A stretch of DNA of 11,894 bases from an uncultured Clostridia bacterium (GTDB taxonomy: Bacteria > Bacillota > Clostridia > Christensenellales > Borkfalkiaceae): positions 1-11,894 of the forward strand of contig CAKQMM010000018.1 of assembly GCA_934254755.1 (NCBI GenBank), read 5' to 3'. Under the pieces are notes generated by a model that was not told the origin of the DNA, searched no databases, and saw nothing but the letters and a program-made list of their open reading frames with translations. This document shows, piece after piece, positions 5,503 through 11,894 of this stretch. The position numbers and the translations under genes were made by a program. Within the stretch, counting starts at the first letter, position 1. Each line of letters starts with the position of its first letter.

Positions 5503-7110
5503 TTAAAGGTTTCCGTCTATAACGCCCGGCGACGCGATTCTCAAGTGCGTCGCGAGTATAGGCTTAGTTATATCGGCGTACGGAAGCGTCGGCTCCTCGA
5601 GTTCCTTTATCGCGTCTATATTCCCGTCAATATAATTTTTTAACGTCTTGCGGCAATCTTCAAGTCTTGTTATTAGCCCGCCGAAACGCAAAGCCTGCAC
5701 TTCCGCCCCGAATGGTTTATTTTCTCTGCTCCATACGCGTTTAACCGAAGCGTAAAGCGCGCGAAGTTTTTTTATAGCCGCGGGATAAGTTACGTCGCAA
5801 ATCTTTTTTAAACTTGCCGTATCGCCCGATAAGTATGCTTTGCGCGTTATATTACCGAGTTCGGCTTTTACCGACAAAAAATCGGCTAAGCGATATGCGT
5901 TTTCAAAAATATACGAATATTCGGCGGTTGTCCTTATAAGCCGACGGTATTTCAGAGCTAACGACTTATAATACTTGTTTGCACCGTCTTTTATATGATA
6001 GTCGAAAAAACCGATAAACGGGTCGTTGAATAAAAAAAGTTTTGAAAAACTGGCGTGCGAAAGTCCGTTATAAATATCAAGCAAATCTAAATCGTAAAAC
6101 GCTTTTGCTTTTATACCGAACAGTTTATAAAATTTTTCGTCACTGTTTTTTCGGGTCGAGCCGTTTTTATACCGCTCTATCAAAAATAAAAGCGTCGGAA
6201 GAACCGAAAAAGGCGAACATTCGCCGCCGTCGTCGCCCCACGTTGTGATAACGATATCCTTAACTCCGCGCTCGCGGCAGACGTCCATAGCCGCCCGCAT
6301 TTTTTTTGCCGAATTTAAATTGTGCGGAACGAATGAAAACGAAGTGCGCACACCGCCTGCGAATATGATATTATCGCTTAAAAGTTCGTGCATTTTTATA
6401 AAACGCTCATAATCGCGCTTGCGGTCGTGATAATAATCCCAATAAACAGGGGTTACGTTTTCGGGAATATTCGCTTTTTGCGCGGCCACCGCTTTATAAT
6501 TCGGCTTTTCGGGATAATATTCGCCATCATGGACGGTGCGGATAAACATATCGCTCCACATACTCGGTTTAAAGCCGTATTTTTTTGCTGTTTCCGCAAC
6601 GCGAGATAAGTGCTCCGCTAAAATTTCGTCGGGTTTTTTATAACCGAATTTTTTAACGTATTCCCCTAACCCTAAATACCTTGCTTCGTCCATACCTATA
6701 TTTATAGAACGCGAGCGGAAACACTTTTTCATCGTAGCGAACATTTTATCGATAAGCTCGTACGTTTTTTCAACCCCGACGAGCATAACGTAATCTATAT
6801 CGTGAATATTTTCGTATTCTTCCCAAGTAAAAAGCCTGCCTAAATGCGCAAGCGTCTGAATGGCGGGGATAAGTTCTATGCCGACAGAACAACAATAATC
6901 GTCAAGTTCTTTAAGTTCCGCCACCGAATATCTTCCGCGCAAATGACCAAAGTACGGCTCTGTTTCAATTTCGTAAACGTCTTCAAGATATAAATACAGC
7001 GCACTGTAACCCGCTTTTTTAATGGCGGCGGCAAAGTTTTTAACGGTATCTACGGTTTTAACGGCGTTTCTCGAACAATCGATAAACGCACCGAATCTTA
7101 CGTTTTCCAT
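5503..7110 (-). CDS. GH20 beta-N-acetylhexosaminidase, GcnA-like, cytoplasmic
   Basis: A 535-residue enzyme expected to release terminal beta-linked N-acetylglucosamine or N-acetylgalactosamine. The TIM-barrel runs from about residue 5 to 320. Seen in order are LYLYLED (39-44), the FGHLRGRYS segment (54-62), IPAIQTLAHLG (81-91), the catalytic pair D141-E142 in INIGMDEAR, the WSD (185-187), YWDYY (223-227) and TTWGDDGGECSPF (289-301). The Asp-Glu pair with GxDE is the GH20 hallmark, in which the substrate acetamido group assists catalysis. A helical C-terminal domain follows (about 330-535). There is no signal peptide, so it acts on imported oligosaccharides or glycoconjugates. AAGGAG lies about 8 nt before the ATG. 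It follows the AraC-type gene by 56 bp on the same strand and is probably co-transcribed. Family certain; exact substrate not. Confidence 0.9.
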   Translation of the reverse strand: MENVRFGAFIDCSRNAVKTVDTVKNFAAAIKKAGYSALYLYLEDVYEIETEPYFGHLRGRYSVAELKELDDYCCSVGIELIPAIQTLAHLGRLFTWEEYENIHDIDYVMLVGVEKTYELIDKMFATMKKCFRSRSINIGMDEARYLGLGEYVKKFGYKKPDEILAEHLSRVAETAKKYGFKPSMWSDMFIRTVHDGEYYPEKPNYKAVAAQKANIPENVTPVYWDYYHDRKRDYERFIKMHELLSDNIIFAGGVRTSFSFVPHNLNSAKKMRAAMDVCRERGVKDIVITTWGDDGGECSPFSVLPTLLFLIERYKNGSTRKNSDEKFYKLFGIKAKAFYDLDLLDIYNGLSHASFSKLFLFNDPFIGFFDYHIKDGANKYYKSLALKYRRLIRTTAEYSYIFENAYRLADFLSVKAELGNITRKAYLSGDTASLKKICDVTYPAAIKKLRALYASVKRVWSRENKPFGAEVQALRFGGLITRLEDCRKTLKNYIDGNIDAIKELEEPTLPYADITKPILATHLRIASPGVIDGNL

Positions 7111-7166
7111 GACAACGCTCCTTACCTTTAAAATTCGTAAAAAGTATTTTATTTACAATTACATTT

Positions 7167-7979
7167 TTAAGTCAAGCCTAAAAACTCGCGCTTATATTCG
7201 CTTGGCGAATATCCGGTTTTTTGCTTAAACGCCTTAGAAAAGTATTGCGCGTCCGCAAAGCCGCAATTAAAAGCGACTTCTTTAATGCCGATTATTCCGC
7301 TGTTGAAAAGCGTTATGGCATGCTCGACGCGTATCGTCTTTAAATAGTCGTTAAACCCGACGCCGACTTCCTTTTTAAAAGCATAAGAAACGTACTTCGG
7401 GTTGTAAAACAAGGCGGCGGCAACCGAGTTGAGCGTAAGAGTCGAATCGCAAAAATTATCGTCCGCAAATTTTTTACATTTTTTAATTAGCGGCGACAGA
7501 TTGACTAAATCATCGTGTTTTCCTTCCCCGATGACCATCGCCGCGGTGTATAAAACAGCGCTTTCGACAACCGGTTCGACTGCGTCGCCGTTGAAACCGA
7601 AGCAATCCGTCCAGCGGGCAATCAAAGCGTCGTTCCCTTTAAACACATAGTTTTTACGGGTGATTTTCATTTTGTCGACCAACATTGTTCCCTTTCTGCC
7701 GACAAAGCTTGCGTAAGCGAATTTAAAACCTTCGTCACCGTCGATTTTAACGCAAAACGACGGAAGCGTTACGAAAACGTCGCCACGCCCGACTTCGACT
7801 CCGTTCCCGTCAACGAAAACCGTTGCTTTACCATCGATAACCACGTTAATTTTATATACGCTTTCTCTCCGCATAGAGCCGTATACCGCAGGGTCCGACT
7901 CTAAAACGAAATTTAAAACGCGCAATGTTGAATCGCCTTCGATATATGGCATAAATAAACACACGTTATCGCTTCGCAT
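7167..7979 (-). CDS. AraC family transcriptional regulator
   Basis: A 270-residue regulator. The N-terminal half (about 1-110) has the beta-rich, cupin-like pattern of AraC sensor domains (VYKINVVIDGKATVFVDGNG, then GRGDVFVTLP at 64-73). The C-terminal 100 residues carry two helix-turn-helix units: LNSVAAALFYNPKYVSYAFKK (about 183-203) and IKEVAFNCGFADAQYFSKAFK (232-252), ending in the family's TGYSPSEYKRE. It is upstream of the GH20 gene on the same strand and divergent from the transporter/GNAT/oxidoreductase operon, so it probably activates both on sensing a sugar. Its own promoter is excellent (8010-8038), and AAAGG lies 5 nt before the ATG. Confidence 0.92.
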   Translation of the reverse strand: MRSDNVCLFMPYIEGDSTLRVLNFVLESDPAVYGSMRRESVYKINVVIDGKATVFVDGNGVEVGRGDVFVTLPSFCVKIDGDEGFKFAYASFVGRKGTMLVDKMKITRKNYVFKGNDALIARWTDCFGFNGDAVEPVVESAVLYTAAMVIGEGKHDDLVNLSPLIKKCKKFADDNFCDSTLTLNSVAAALFYNPKYVSYAFKKEVGVGFNDYLKTIRVEHAITLFNSGIIGIKEVAFNCGFADAQYFSKAFKQKTGYSPSEYKREFLGLT

Positions 7980-8006
7980 AATCGCCTTTAGTTCACTATT
8001 TTTTTG

Positions 8007-8019
8007 TTGATTATATCAA
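8007..8019. promoter_or_regulatory. Palindrome over the araC-type -10 box
   Basis: TTGAT-TAT-ATCAA is a 13-bp palindrome overlapping the -10 of the AraC-type regulator's promoter. It may be a binding site for autorepression. It is short and A/T-rich, so chance is possible. Confidence 0.3.
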
Positions 8020-8038
8020 ATTTTTAAATCATTTTCAA
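8010..8038 (-). promoter_or_regulatory. Promoter of the AraC regulator/GH20 operon
   Basis: On the minus strand TTGAAA (8038-8033) and TATAAT (8015-8010) are 17 bp apart, a near-consensus housekeeping promoter. The predicted start near 8003 gives a leader of about 25 nt to the ATG at 7979. Confidence 0.75.
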
Positions 8039-8140
8039 TATCAATTCGTAATTAACCGATAAAAAATGGGGAATTTACACGACAATACAGATAAATTCTA
8101 TATCGCTATCTACAAAACGGTGTTAAAATAACAACGTACT

Positions 8141-9085
8141 ATGGGTTACGCATTGATTTGCGCTGCGGCGATTTTATTTTCGCTACAGTTTCTGTTTCAA
8201 AAGGAATATAAAAACAAATACGGCAGCGGATTAAAAGCGGGGCTTAATTTTCAAATGTACGCTTCCGCTATCGGAGCGGCGGTTATTTTCGTCGTAAATT
8301 TAATCGTTACGAAAAAAATGATCGGCTTTTCGTTTTTTACGGCGGTAACGGCTTTAATATATGCGATTTTTACGGTTGCTTACGCCATTCTTTCGCTTAA
8401 AGCGATGGAAACGGCAAACATTGCTATATTTTCGATGTTGGCAATGCTCGGCGGAATGTTCGTTCCGTTCGTTTACGGCATTATAGTAAACAAAGAAGCG
8501 ATAGATTATAAAAAAATTATAGGCATCGTTTTAATGGTAGCGGCGTTGATTTTTTTCGCTAAACCCGGTACCGATAAACCCGCCGAATTGCAAAACTCTG
8601 AAAACTCCGACGGCGAAAAGGGCGTCAGGCACAAAAAATCGGTCGGCGGTGCTAACAGAAAAACCGGCTTATACTATTTTGCGGTGTTTTTGTTAAACGG
8701 CTCATTCGGCGTAATATCTACGTTTCATCAATCGCCAAAGTTTACCTTGATAGCGGAAAGCGGATATTCTTTAATGGTTTACGCACAACTTTTCGCTTCG
8801 CTTTTAAGTTTTGCGTTAATACTTGTTTTAAAATGCGGGGTTGAAAAACTATCGCTTAAAATTTTCGGCTTAACTTCGCTTTACGCCGGGTTTAACGGAA
8901 TTGGCAATTTGTTCACCGTACTTGCGCTTTTAACCCTACCCGCCTCGGTTCAATACCCGATAATCACCGGAGGGACGATCATCGTTTCAAGCGCGATTTT
9001 CATGATAAGCAGAAAAAAATTTATATTAAAATACGCCGCTACTGCGACAGTATCGCTCGCAGCAACGGTACTGTTCGTTATTTAA
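8141..9085 (+). CDS. DMT superfamily (EamA-type) transporter, 10 TM
   Basis: A 314-residue inner-membrane permease made of two EamA-like halves. Hydrophobic segments lie at about 2-20, 36-57, 64-88, 92-114, 123-141, 176-195, 208-231, 239-260, 265-289 and 296-314. The fourth and fifth, ending in NKEAIDYKKIIGIVLMVAALIFFAK, match the usual EamA repeat end. A polar linker (142-175) joins the halves. DMT proteins move metabolites such as sugars, amino acids or nucleotide precursors. In this setting (divergent from AraC/GH20) a sugar substrate is a fair guess, not shown. The start is fixed by an in-frame stop at 8129-8131, but no ribosome binding site is visible, and translation may be leaderless or weak. 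It is followed 17 bp later by the GNAT gene. Confidence 0.85.
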   Translation: MGYALICAAAILFSLQFLFQKEYKNKYGSGLKAGLNFQMYASAIGAAVIFVVNLIVTKKMIGFSFFTAVTALIYAIFTVAYAILSLKAMETANIAIFSMLAMLGGMFVPFVYGIIVNKEAIDYKKIIGIVLMVAALIFFAKPGTDKPAELQNSENSDGEKGVRHKKSVGGANRKTGLYYFAVFLLNGSFGVISTFHQSPKFTLIAESGYSLMVYAQLFASLLSFALILVLKCGVEKLSLKIFGLTSLYAGFNGIGNLFTVLALLTLPASVQYPIITGGTIIVSSAIFMISRKKFILKYAATATVSLAATVLFVI

Positions 9086-9102
9086 CGATAAAAAGGAGAA
9101 TT

Positions 9103-9645
9103 ATGGGACAACTTATAATGCGCTGGAAAAACGACGGCGTAAAAACAGATATGCCGTCCATAACGGAAGGCGTAACATTAAAAAACTGGACGAGTGTAAC
9201 AAACCCCATCGAAAAATGGCTCGATATCGTAAGTTTCGGACTAAGCGATAAAAGAGAAAGCGTCGATTATTACGAAAAAATGAATTATTGCTACAAGGCA
9301 TACACCCCCGAAAGTTGTTGGTTTTTTTGTCTTAAGAACGAAGAAGTCGCCACGATAACGGTTATTTGCGATAAAGACGCTAAAGAAGGTTACGTTCACA
9401 TGGTTGCAAATAAACCTGCCGCGAGAGGGCTGGGTATAGGTAACCTTATGAGCAAATTTGCAGTTTACGAATTAAAGAAAAACGGAATGCAAACCGCCTA
9501 TCTGACCACCGATGATTGGCGAATTCCGGCAATAAAAACATATCTTAAAGCCGGCTTTACCCCCGATTTAACGAGTGAAAAAGACTTTAAAGAGCGTTGG
9601 GATGCTATTTTAAAAATAATTAACGAAAAGGAGACTGTAAAATGA
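9103..9645 (+). CDS. GNAT family N-acetyltransferase
   Basis: A 180-residue cytoplasmic acetyltransferase that would use acetyl-CoA on an unknown amine. The GNAT core is visible as strand YVHMVANKP (97-105) followed by the acetyl-CoA loop ARGLGIG (107-113, the R/Q-x-x-G-x-G/A pattern) and its helix. The next strand is AYLTTDDWRIPAI (132-144), then a helix and LKAGFTPD (148-155), the usual family ending. The N-terminal 60 residues are not obviously conserved. AAAAGGAG sits 4-5 nt before the ATG. The stop overlaps the next start (ATGA, 9642-9645), so the two products are probably made together and may act in one pathway. The acceptor might be an amino sugar, given the neighbours; this is inference. 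Confidence 0.88.
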   Translation: MGQLIMRWKNDGVKTDMPSITEGVTLKNWTSVTNPIEKWLDIVSFGLSDKRESVDYYEKMNYCYKAYTPESCWFFCLKNEEVATITVICDKDAKEGYVHMVANKPAARGLGIGNLMSKFAVYELKKNGMQTAYLTTDDWRIPAIKTYLKAGFTPDLTSEKDFKERWDAILKIINEKETVK

Positions 9646-10919
9646 AAAAAATCCGAATAGGCGTTCTTGGCGGATTTCGCGGCTCGAGCATGATAAATTT
9701 TTTGAAGGACGACGACATTGCCGAAGTAGTCGCAATATGCGATAAAAACGACGAGGTTTTGTCCGCTCAAAAAGAATGTAACGAAGGACTAAACATAATT
9801 TATCTTAAAGATTTCGACGATATGATTAAACTCGACATAGACGCCGTTGTTTTGGCGAACTATGCCAACGAACACGCGCCGTTTGCCATAAAGGCGTTAA
9901 ACGCAGGTAAACATGTTTTTTCGGAAGTTTTGCCTGTCCAAACCCTTAGCGAAGCCGTTGAACTTGTCGAAACGGTTGAAAAGACGGGACTTATTTACGC
10001 ATACGGCGAAAATTACTGCTATATGCCCGCCACTTATGAGATGAAAAAACTCTATCGTAACGGAGTTTTGGGCGAGTTCGAGTACGGCGAAGGCGAGTAT
10101 ATTCATAATTGCGAGCCTATTTGGCACGACATAACTTACGGCGATAAAAACCACTGGCGAAATCTTATGTACTCGACTTTTTACTGCACACATTCTATAG
10201 GTCCGCTAATACATATAACGGGGCTGCGCCCCGTTTCGGTAGTCGGGTTTGAATCTACGCTTAACGAACGCAACCTGCGCGACGGCGCAAAAGGCGGACA
10301 ATTCGCCGTCGAAATGATTACACTCGAAAACGGCGGAATTATAAGAAGTACGCACGGATTTTTATATAAAAATTCAATATGGTATTCCGTTTACGGCGGC
10401 AAAGGCCGAGCCGAATCGTCGCGCGAAGATACCGGCGAAGGCGTTGAAAAGTTATATCTCAACGTAGATAAATTTTCGGGCGAATATAAAGGCGAAAAGG
10501 TAAAAGCCTATTACCCCGAAATAGACGAAAAAGCAAAATCTTTCGGACACGGCGGTTCCGACTACTACTCTATGTACAACTTCGTAAAAAAAATACGCGG
10601 AGATAATGACGCCGATATAATCGACGTTTACGAAGCGTTAAATATGTTTTTACCCGGACTTATGGCATACAGATCGATTTTAAACGGCGGCGTTACGGTT
10701 GAAATTCCGAACATGAAAGATAAAGCGGCACGCGATAAATACAGATTCGACACCGCTTGCGTCGACAAAAAAATTGCGGGCGATATGCTTTTGCCGACGT
10801 CTAAACTCGGCACGCCCGATATAGACGATAAAGTTTACGAATATATGCGCGATAAATATCTTGACGGCGTTAAAAACGGCGACGAATATCGGCAGGGCGT
10901 GTATAAAAAATCAAAATAA
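9642..10919 (+). CDS. Gfo/Idh/MocA family oxidoreductase (atypical)
   Basis: A 425-residue protein with an N-terminal Rossmann fold (about 4-125) and the family's C-terminal alpha/beta domain. It opens IRIGVLGGFRGSS, where the nucleotide-binding glycines read G10-G11-F12-R13-G14 instead of G-x-G-x-x-G. D34 (AICDKND) ends the second strand, as in NAD-binding members. The usual EKP motif is replaced by SEVLP (94-98), so the conserved lysine is missing. ENYCYMP (123-129), HNCEP (155-159) and HWRN (171-174) are probably conserved in its subgroup. Members oxidise or reduce sugars and related compounds with NAD(P); some relatives (GH109) are NAD-dependent glycosidases. It overlaps the GNAT stop by 4 nt and has AAAGGAG upstream. 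The substrate is unknown, perhaps a sugar released by GH20. Confidence 0.85.
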   Translation: MKKIRIGVLGGFRGSSMINFLKDDDIAEVVAICDKNDEVLSAQKECNEGLNIIYLKDFDDMIKLDIDAVVLANYANEHAPFAIKALNAGKHVFSEVLPVQTLSEAVELVETVEKTGLIYAYGENYCYMPATYEMKKLYRNGVLGEFEYGEGEYIHNCEPIWHDITYGDKNHWRNLMYSTFYCTHSIGPLIHITGLRPVSVVGFESTLNERNLRDGAKGGQFAVEMITLENGGIIRSTHGFLYKNSIWYSVYGGKGRAESSREDTGEGVEKLYLNVDKFSGEYKGEKVKAYYPEIDEKAKSFGHGGSDYYSMYNFVKKIRGDNDADIIDVYEALNMFLPGLMAYRSILNGGVTVEIPNMKDKAARDKYRFDTACVDKKIAGDMLLPTSKLGTPDIDDKVYEYMRDKYLDGVKNGDEYRQGVYKKSK

Positions 10920-10956
10920 TCGCACTGCCGCGTAAAATACCGCTACTTTTAATAAC

Positions 10957-10996
10957 AATGCCCCGAAAATATGCGAACGTATATTTTCGGGGCATT
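10957..10996 (+). terminator. Terminator of the transporter/GNAT/oxidoreductase operon
   Basis: A 16-bp stem (arms 10957-10972 and 10981-10996) with an 8-nt loop. The outer half is GC-rich (TGCCCCG) and the inner half A/T-rich. It lies 37 bp after the oxidoreductase stop. Only a short T-stretch follows, but the stem is long and perfect. It could also work on the minus strand. Confidence 0.7.
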
Positions 10997-11031
10997 TACA
11001 TGCTTTAAAACGATTAACCAATATTAACTTT

Positions 11032-11040
11032 GGGGTCCCC
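11032..11040. other. GGGG-T-CCCC palindrome in a gene-free stretch
   Basis: Between the two terminators (10997-11081) I see no gene. The only marked element is GGGGTCCCC, flanked by A/T-rich sequence. Its role is unknown. Confidence 0.3.
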
Positions 11041-11081
11041 GCCTTTGCAGTTTTTAAGATTGTTTTTATCCGCTAAAAACT

Positions 11082-11108
11082 AAAAGGAAGCGATTTTCGC
11101 TTCCTTTT
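11082..11108 (-). terminator. Terminator of the RNase Y gene
   Basis: AAAAGGAAGCGA pairs with its complement across a 3-nt loop (12-bp stem). On the minus strand it is followed by AGTTTTTAG, a reasonable T-tract. It lies 30 bp past the stop of rny and probably ends that transcript. It may also stop read-through from the plus side. Confidence 0.75.
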
Positions 11109-11138
11109 AATCATTTAATTCAATAAGCAAACGCCGAG

Positions 11139-11894
11139 TTACTTAGCGTATTCAACGCTCCGCGATTCACGGATAACGTTGACTTTAATTTGCCCGGGGT
11201 ACTCCATAGAGCTTTCGATTTTTTTAGCAATGTCTTTAGCTAAATACATTGCCTGAACGTCGTCGATTTGTTCGGGCTTAACTATAACGCGCACCTCTCT
11301 GCCCGCCTGAATAGCATAAGCCTTTTCAACGCCCTTAAAGTCGCTTGCAATATCTTCAAGCTGTTCAAGACGTTTGACGTAACTTGACTCTATCTCGCGG
11401 CGCGCACCCGGCCTTACGCCCGATATGGCGTCAGCCGCCTGAACCAAAACCGCCTCGATACACTTCGGTTCCACGTCGCCGTGGTGAGCCTCGATACAGT
11501 TGATGACCCATTTGTTCTCTTTATACTTTTTAGCAAGCTCAACGCCCAAGTGAATGTGCGTGCCTTCGTTTTCAAAGTCAACGGCTTTGCCGATATCGTG
11601 CAAAAGCCCCGCACGCTTAGCAAGGTTTATGTCAACGCCGAGTTCCTGCGCCATAAGACCTGCAATACGCGCAACCTCCATAGAGTGTTGCAAAACGTTC
11701 TGACCGTAACTTGTTCTGAATTTAAGCCTGCCGAGAATTTTGACGAGTTCGGGGTGAATTCCGTAAACGCCGAGTTCGAAAGTAGCGTTTTCGCCCGCCT
11801 CTTTTATGATGCCGTCAAGTTCTTTTTTAACCTTTTCGACCGTTTCTTCTATACGGGTGGGTTGAATTCTGCCGTCGCTGATAAGCTTTTCAAG
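11139..11894 (-). CDS. Ribonuclease Y, C-terminal half (runs off window)
   Basis: The last 251 residues of RNase Y, the membrane-anchored endoribonuclease that starts mRNA decay in many Gram-positive bacteria. The frame is open to the window edge, so the N-terminal membrane anchor, coiled coil and KH domain lie outside. In the visible part, a helical stretch with [14 protein letters not shown] (4-17) leads into the HD domain. It includes [12 protein letters not shown] (60-71, H70), the metal-binding LLHD (97-100), [12 protein letters not shown] (113-124), IEAHHGD (134-140) and the [15 protein letters not shown] segment (153-167). The C-terminal part ends [15 protein letters not shown] as is usual for the family. 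A TTG codon at 11693-11691 could be mistaken for a start, but it is internal. The full protein should be about 510-520 residues. Confidence 0.96.
   Translation of the reverse strand, partial: LEKLISDGRIQPTRIEETVEKVKKELDGIIKEAGENATFELGVYGIHPELVKILGRLKFRTSYGQNVLQHSMEVARIAGLMAQELGVDINLAKRAGLLHDIGKAVDFENEGTHIHLGVELAKKYKENKWVINCIEAHHGDVEPKCIEAVLVQAADAISGVRPGARREIESSYVKRLEQLEDIASDFKGVEKAYAIQAGREVRVIVKPEQIDDVQAMYLAKDIAKKIESSMEYPGQIKVNVIRESRSVEYAK

Noticed and set aside
5503..7110. Secreted hexosaminidase
   Set aside because: The N-terminus (MENVRFGAFIDCSRN) enters the catalytic barrel directly and has no signal peptide or membrane anchor.
11139..11693. RNase Y starting at a TTG at 11693
   Set aside because: The same frame continues open to the window edge with clear RNase Y sequence (for example [12 protein letters not shown]), so the TTG is an internal leucine codon.

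Overview
The window looks like chromosomal DNA of a Gram-positive, moderately low-GC anaerobe of the Clostridia type (inference). The signs are strong AGGAG-type ribosome binding sites, consensus -35/-10 promoters, an RNase Y gene, and family types common in gut Clostridia: a tandem-ATPase ABC exporter with a TetR regulator, and an intracellular GH20 hexosaminidase with an AraC regulator. Codon use is even across the window, with no integrase, transposase, CRISPR array or RNA gene that I can recognise.

Layout. Positions 1-430 hold no convincing gene. They contain two different repeat pairs and a dense set of hairpins. A minus-strand operon follows, read from 4662 down to 431: two tandem ABC ATPases with a 4-nt overlap, an ABC-2 type permease that overlaps the second ATPase by 11 nt, and a small TerB-like protein. 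A TetR-family regulator (4859-5434, +) is divergent from it. The 196-bp gap between them holds a consensus promoter whose -10 box is shared by both strands, plus repeated CACTGTT/CATTGTT half-sites, so the regulator very probably controls both itself and the exporter. A bidirectional hairpin terminator ends tetR and the next, converging operon.

The second module is a divergent catabolic-looking locus. On the minus strand an AraC regulator (7979-7167) precedes a GH20 beta-N-acetylhexosaminidase of the GcnA-like cytoplasmic type (7110-5503). On the plus strand a 10-TM DMT/EamA transporter, a GNAT acetyltransferase and an unusual Gfo/Idh/MocA oxidoreductase (8141-10919) form a tight operon. My reading, which is inference, is a small amino-sugar uptake and processing locus: import by the DMT permease, cleavage of a beta-linked HexNAc by GH20, and further modification by the oxidoreductase and acetyltransferase.

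At the right end, past a strong terminator and a gene-free 219-bp stretch, lies the C-terminal half of RNase Y (minus strand), which runs off the window.

The points most worth a second look are the four-fold W-x4-P repeat in the outside domain of the permease, the shared-box divergent promoter, the Gfo/Idh protein with an altered cofactor loop and no EKP lysine, the repeat- and hairpin-rich left end, and the AraC/GH20/DMT/GNAT/Gfo locus as a possible undescribed glycan pathway.
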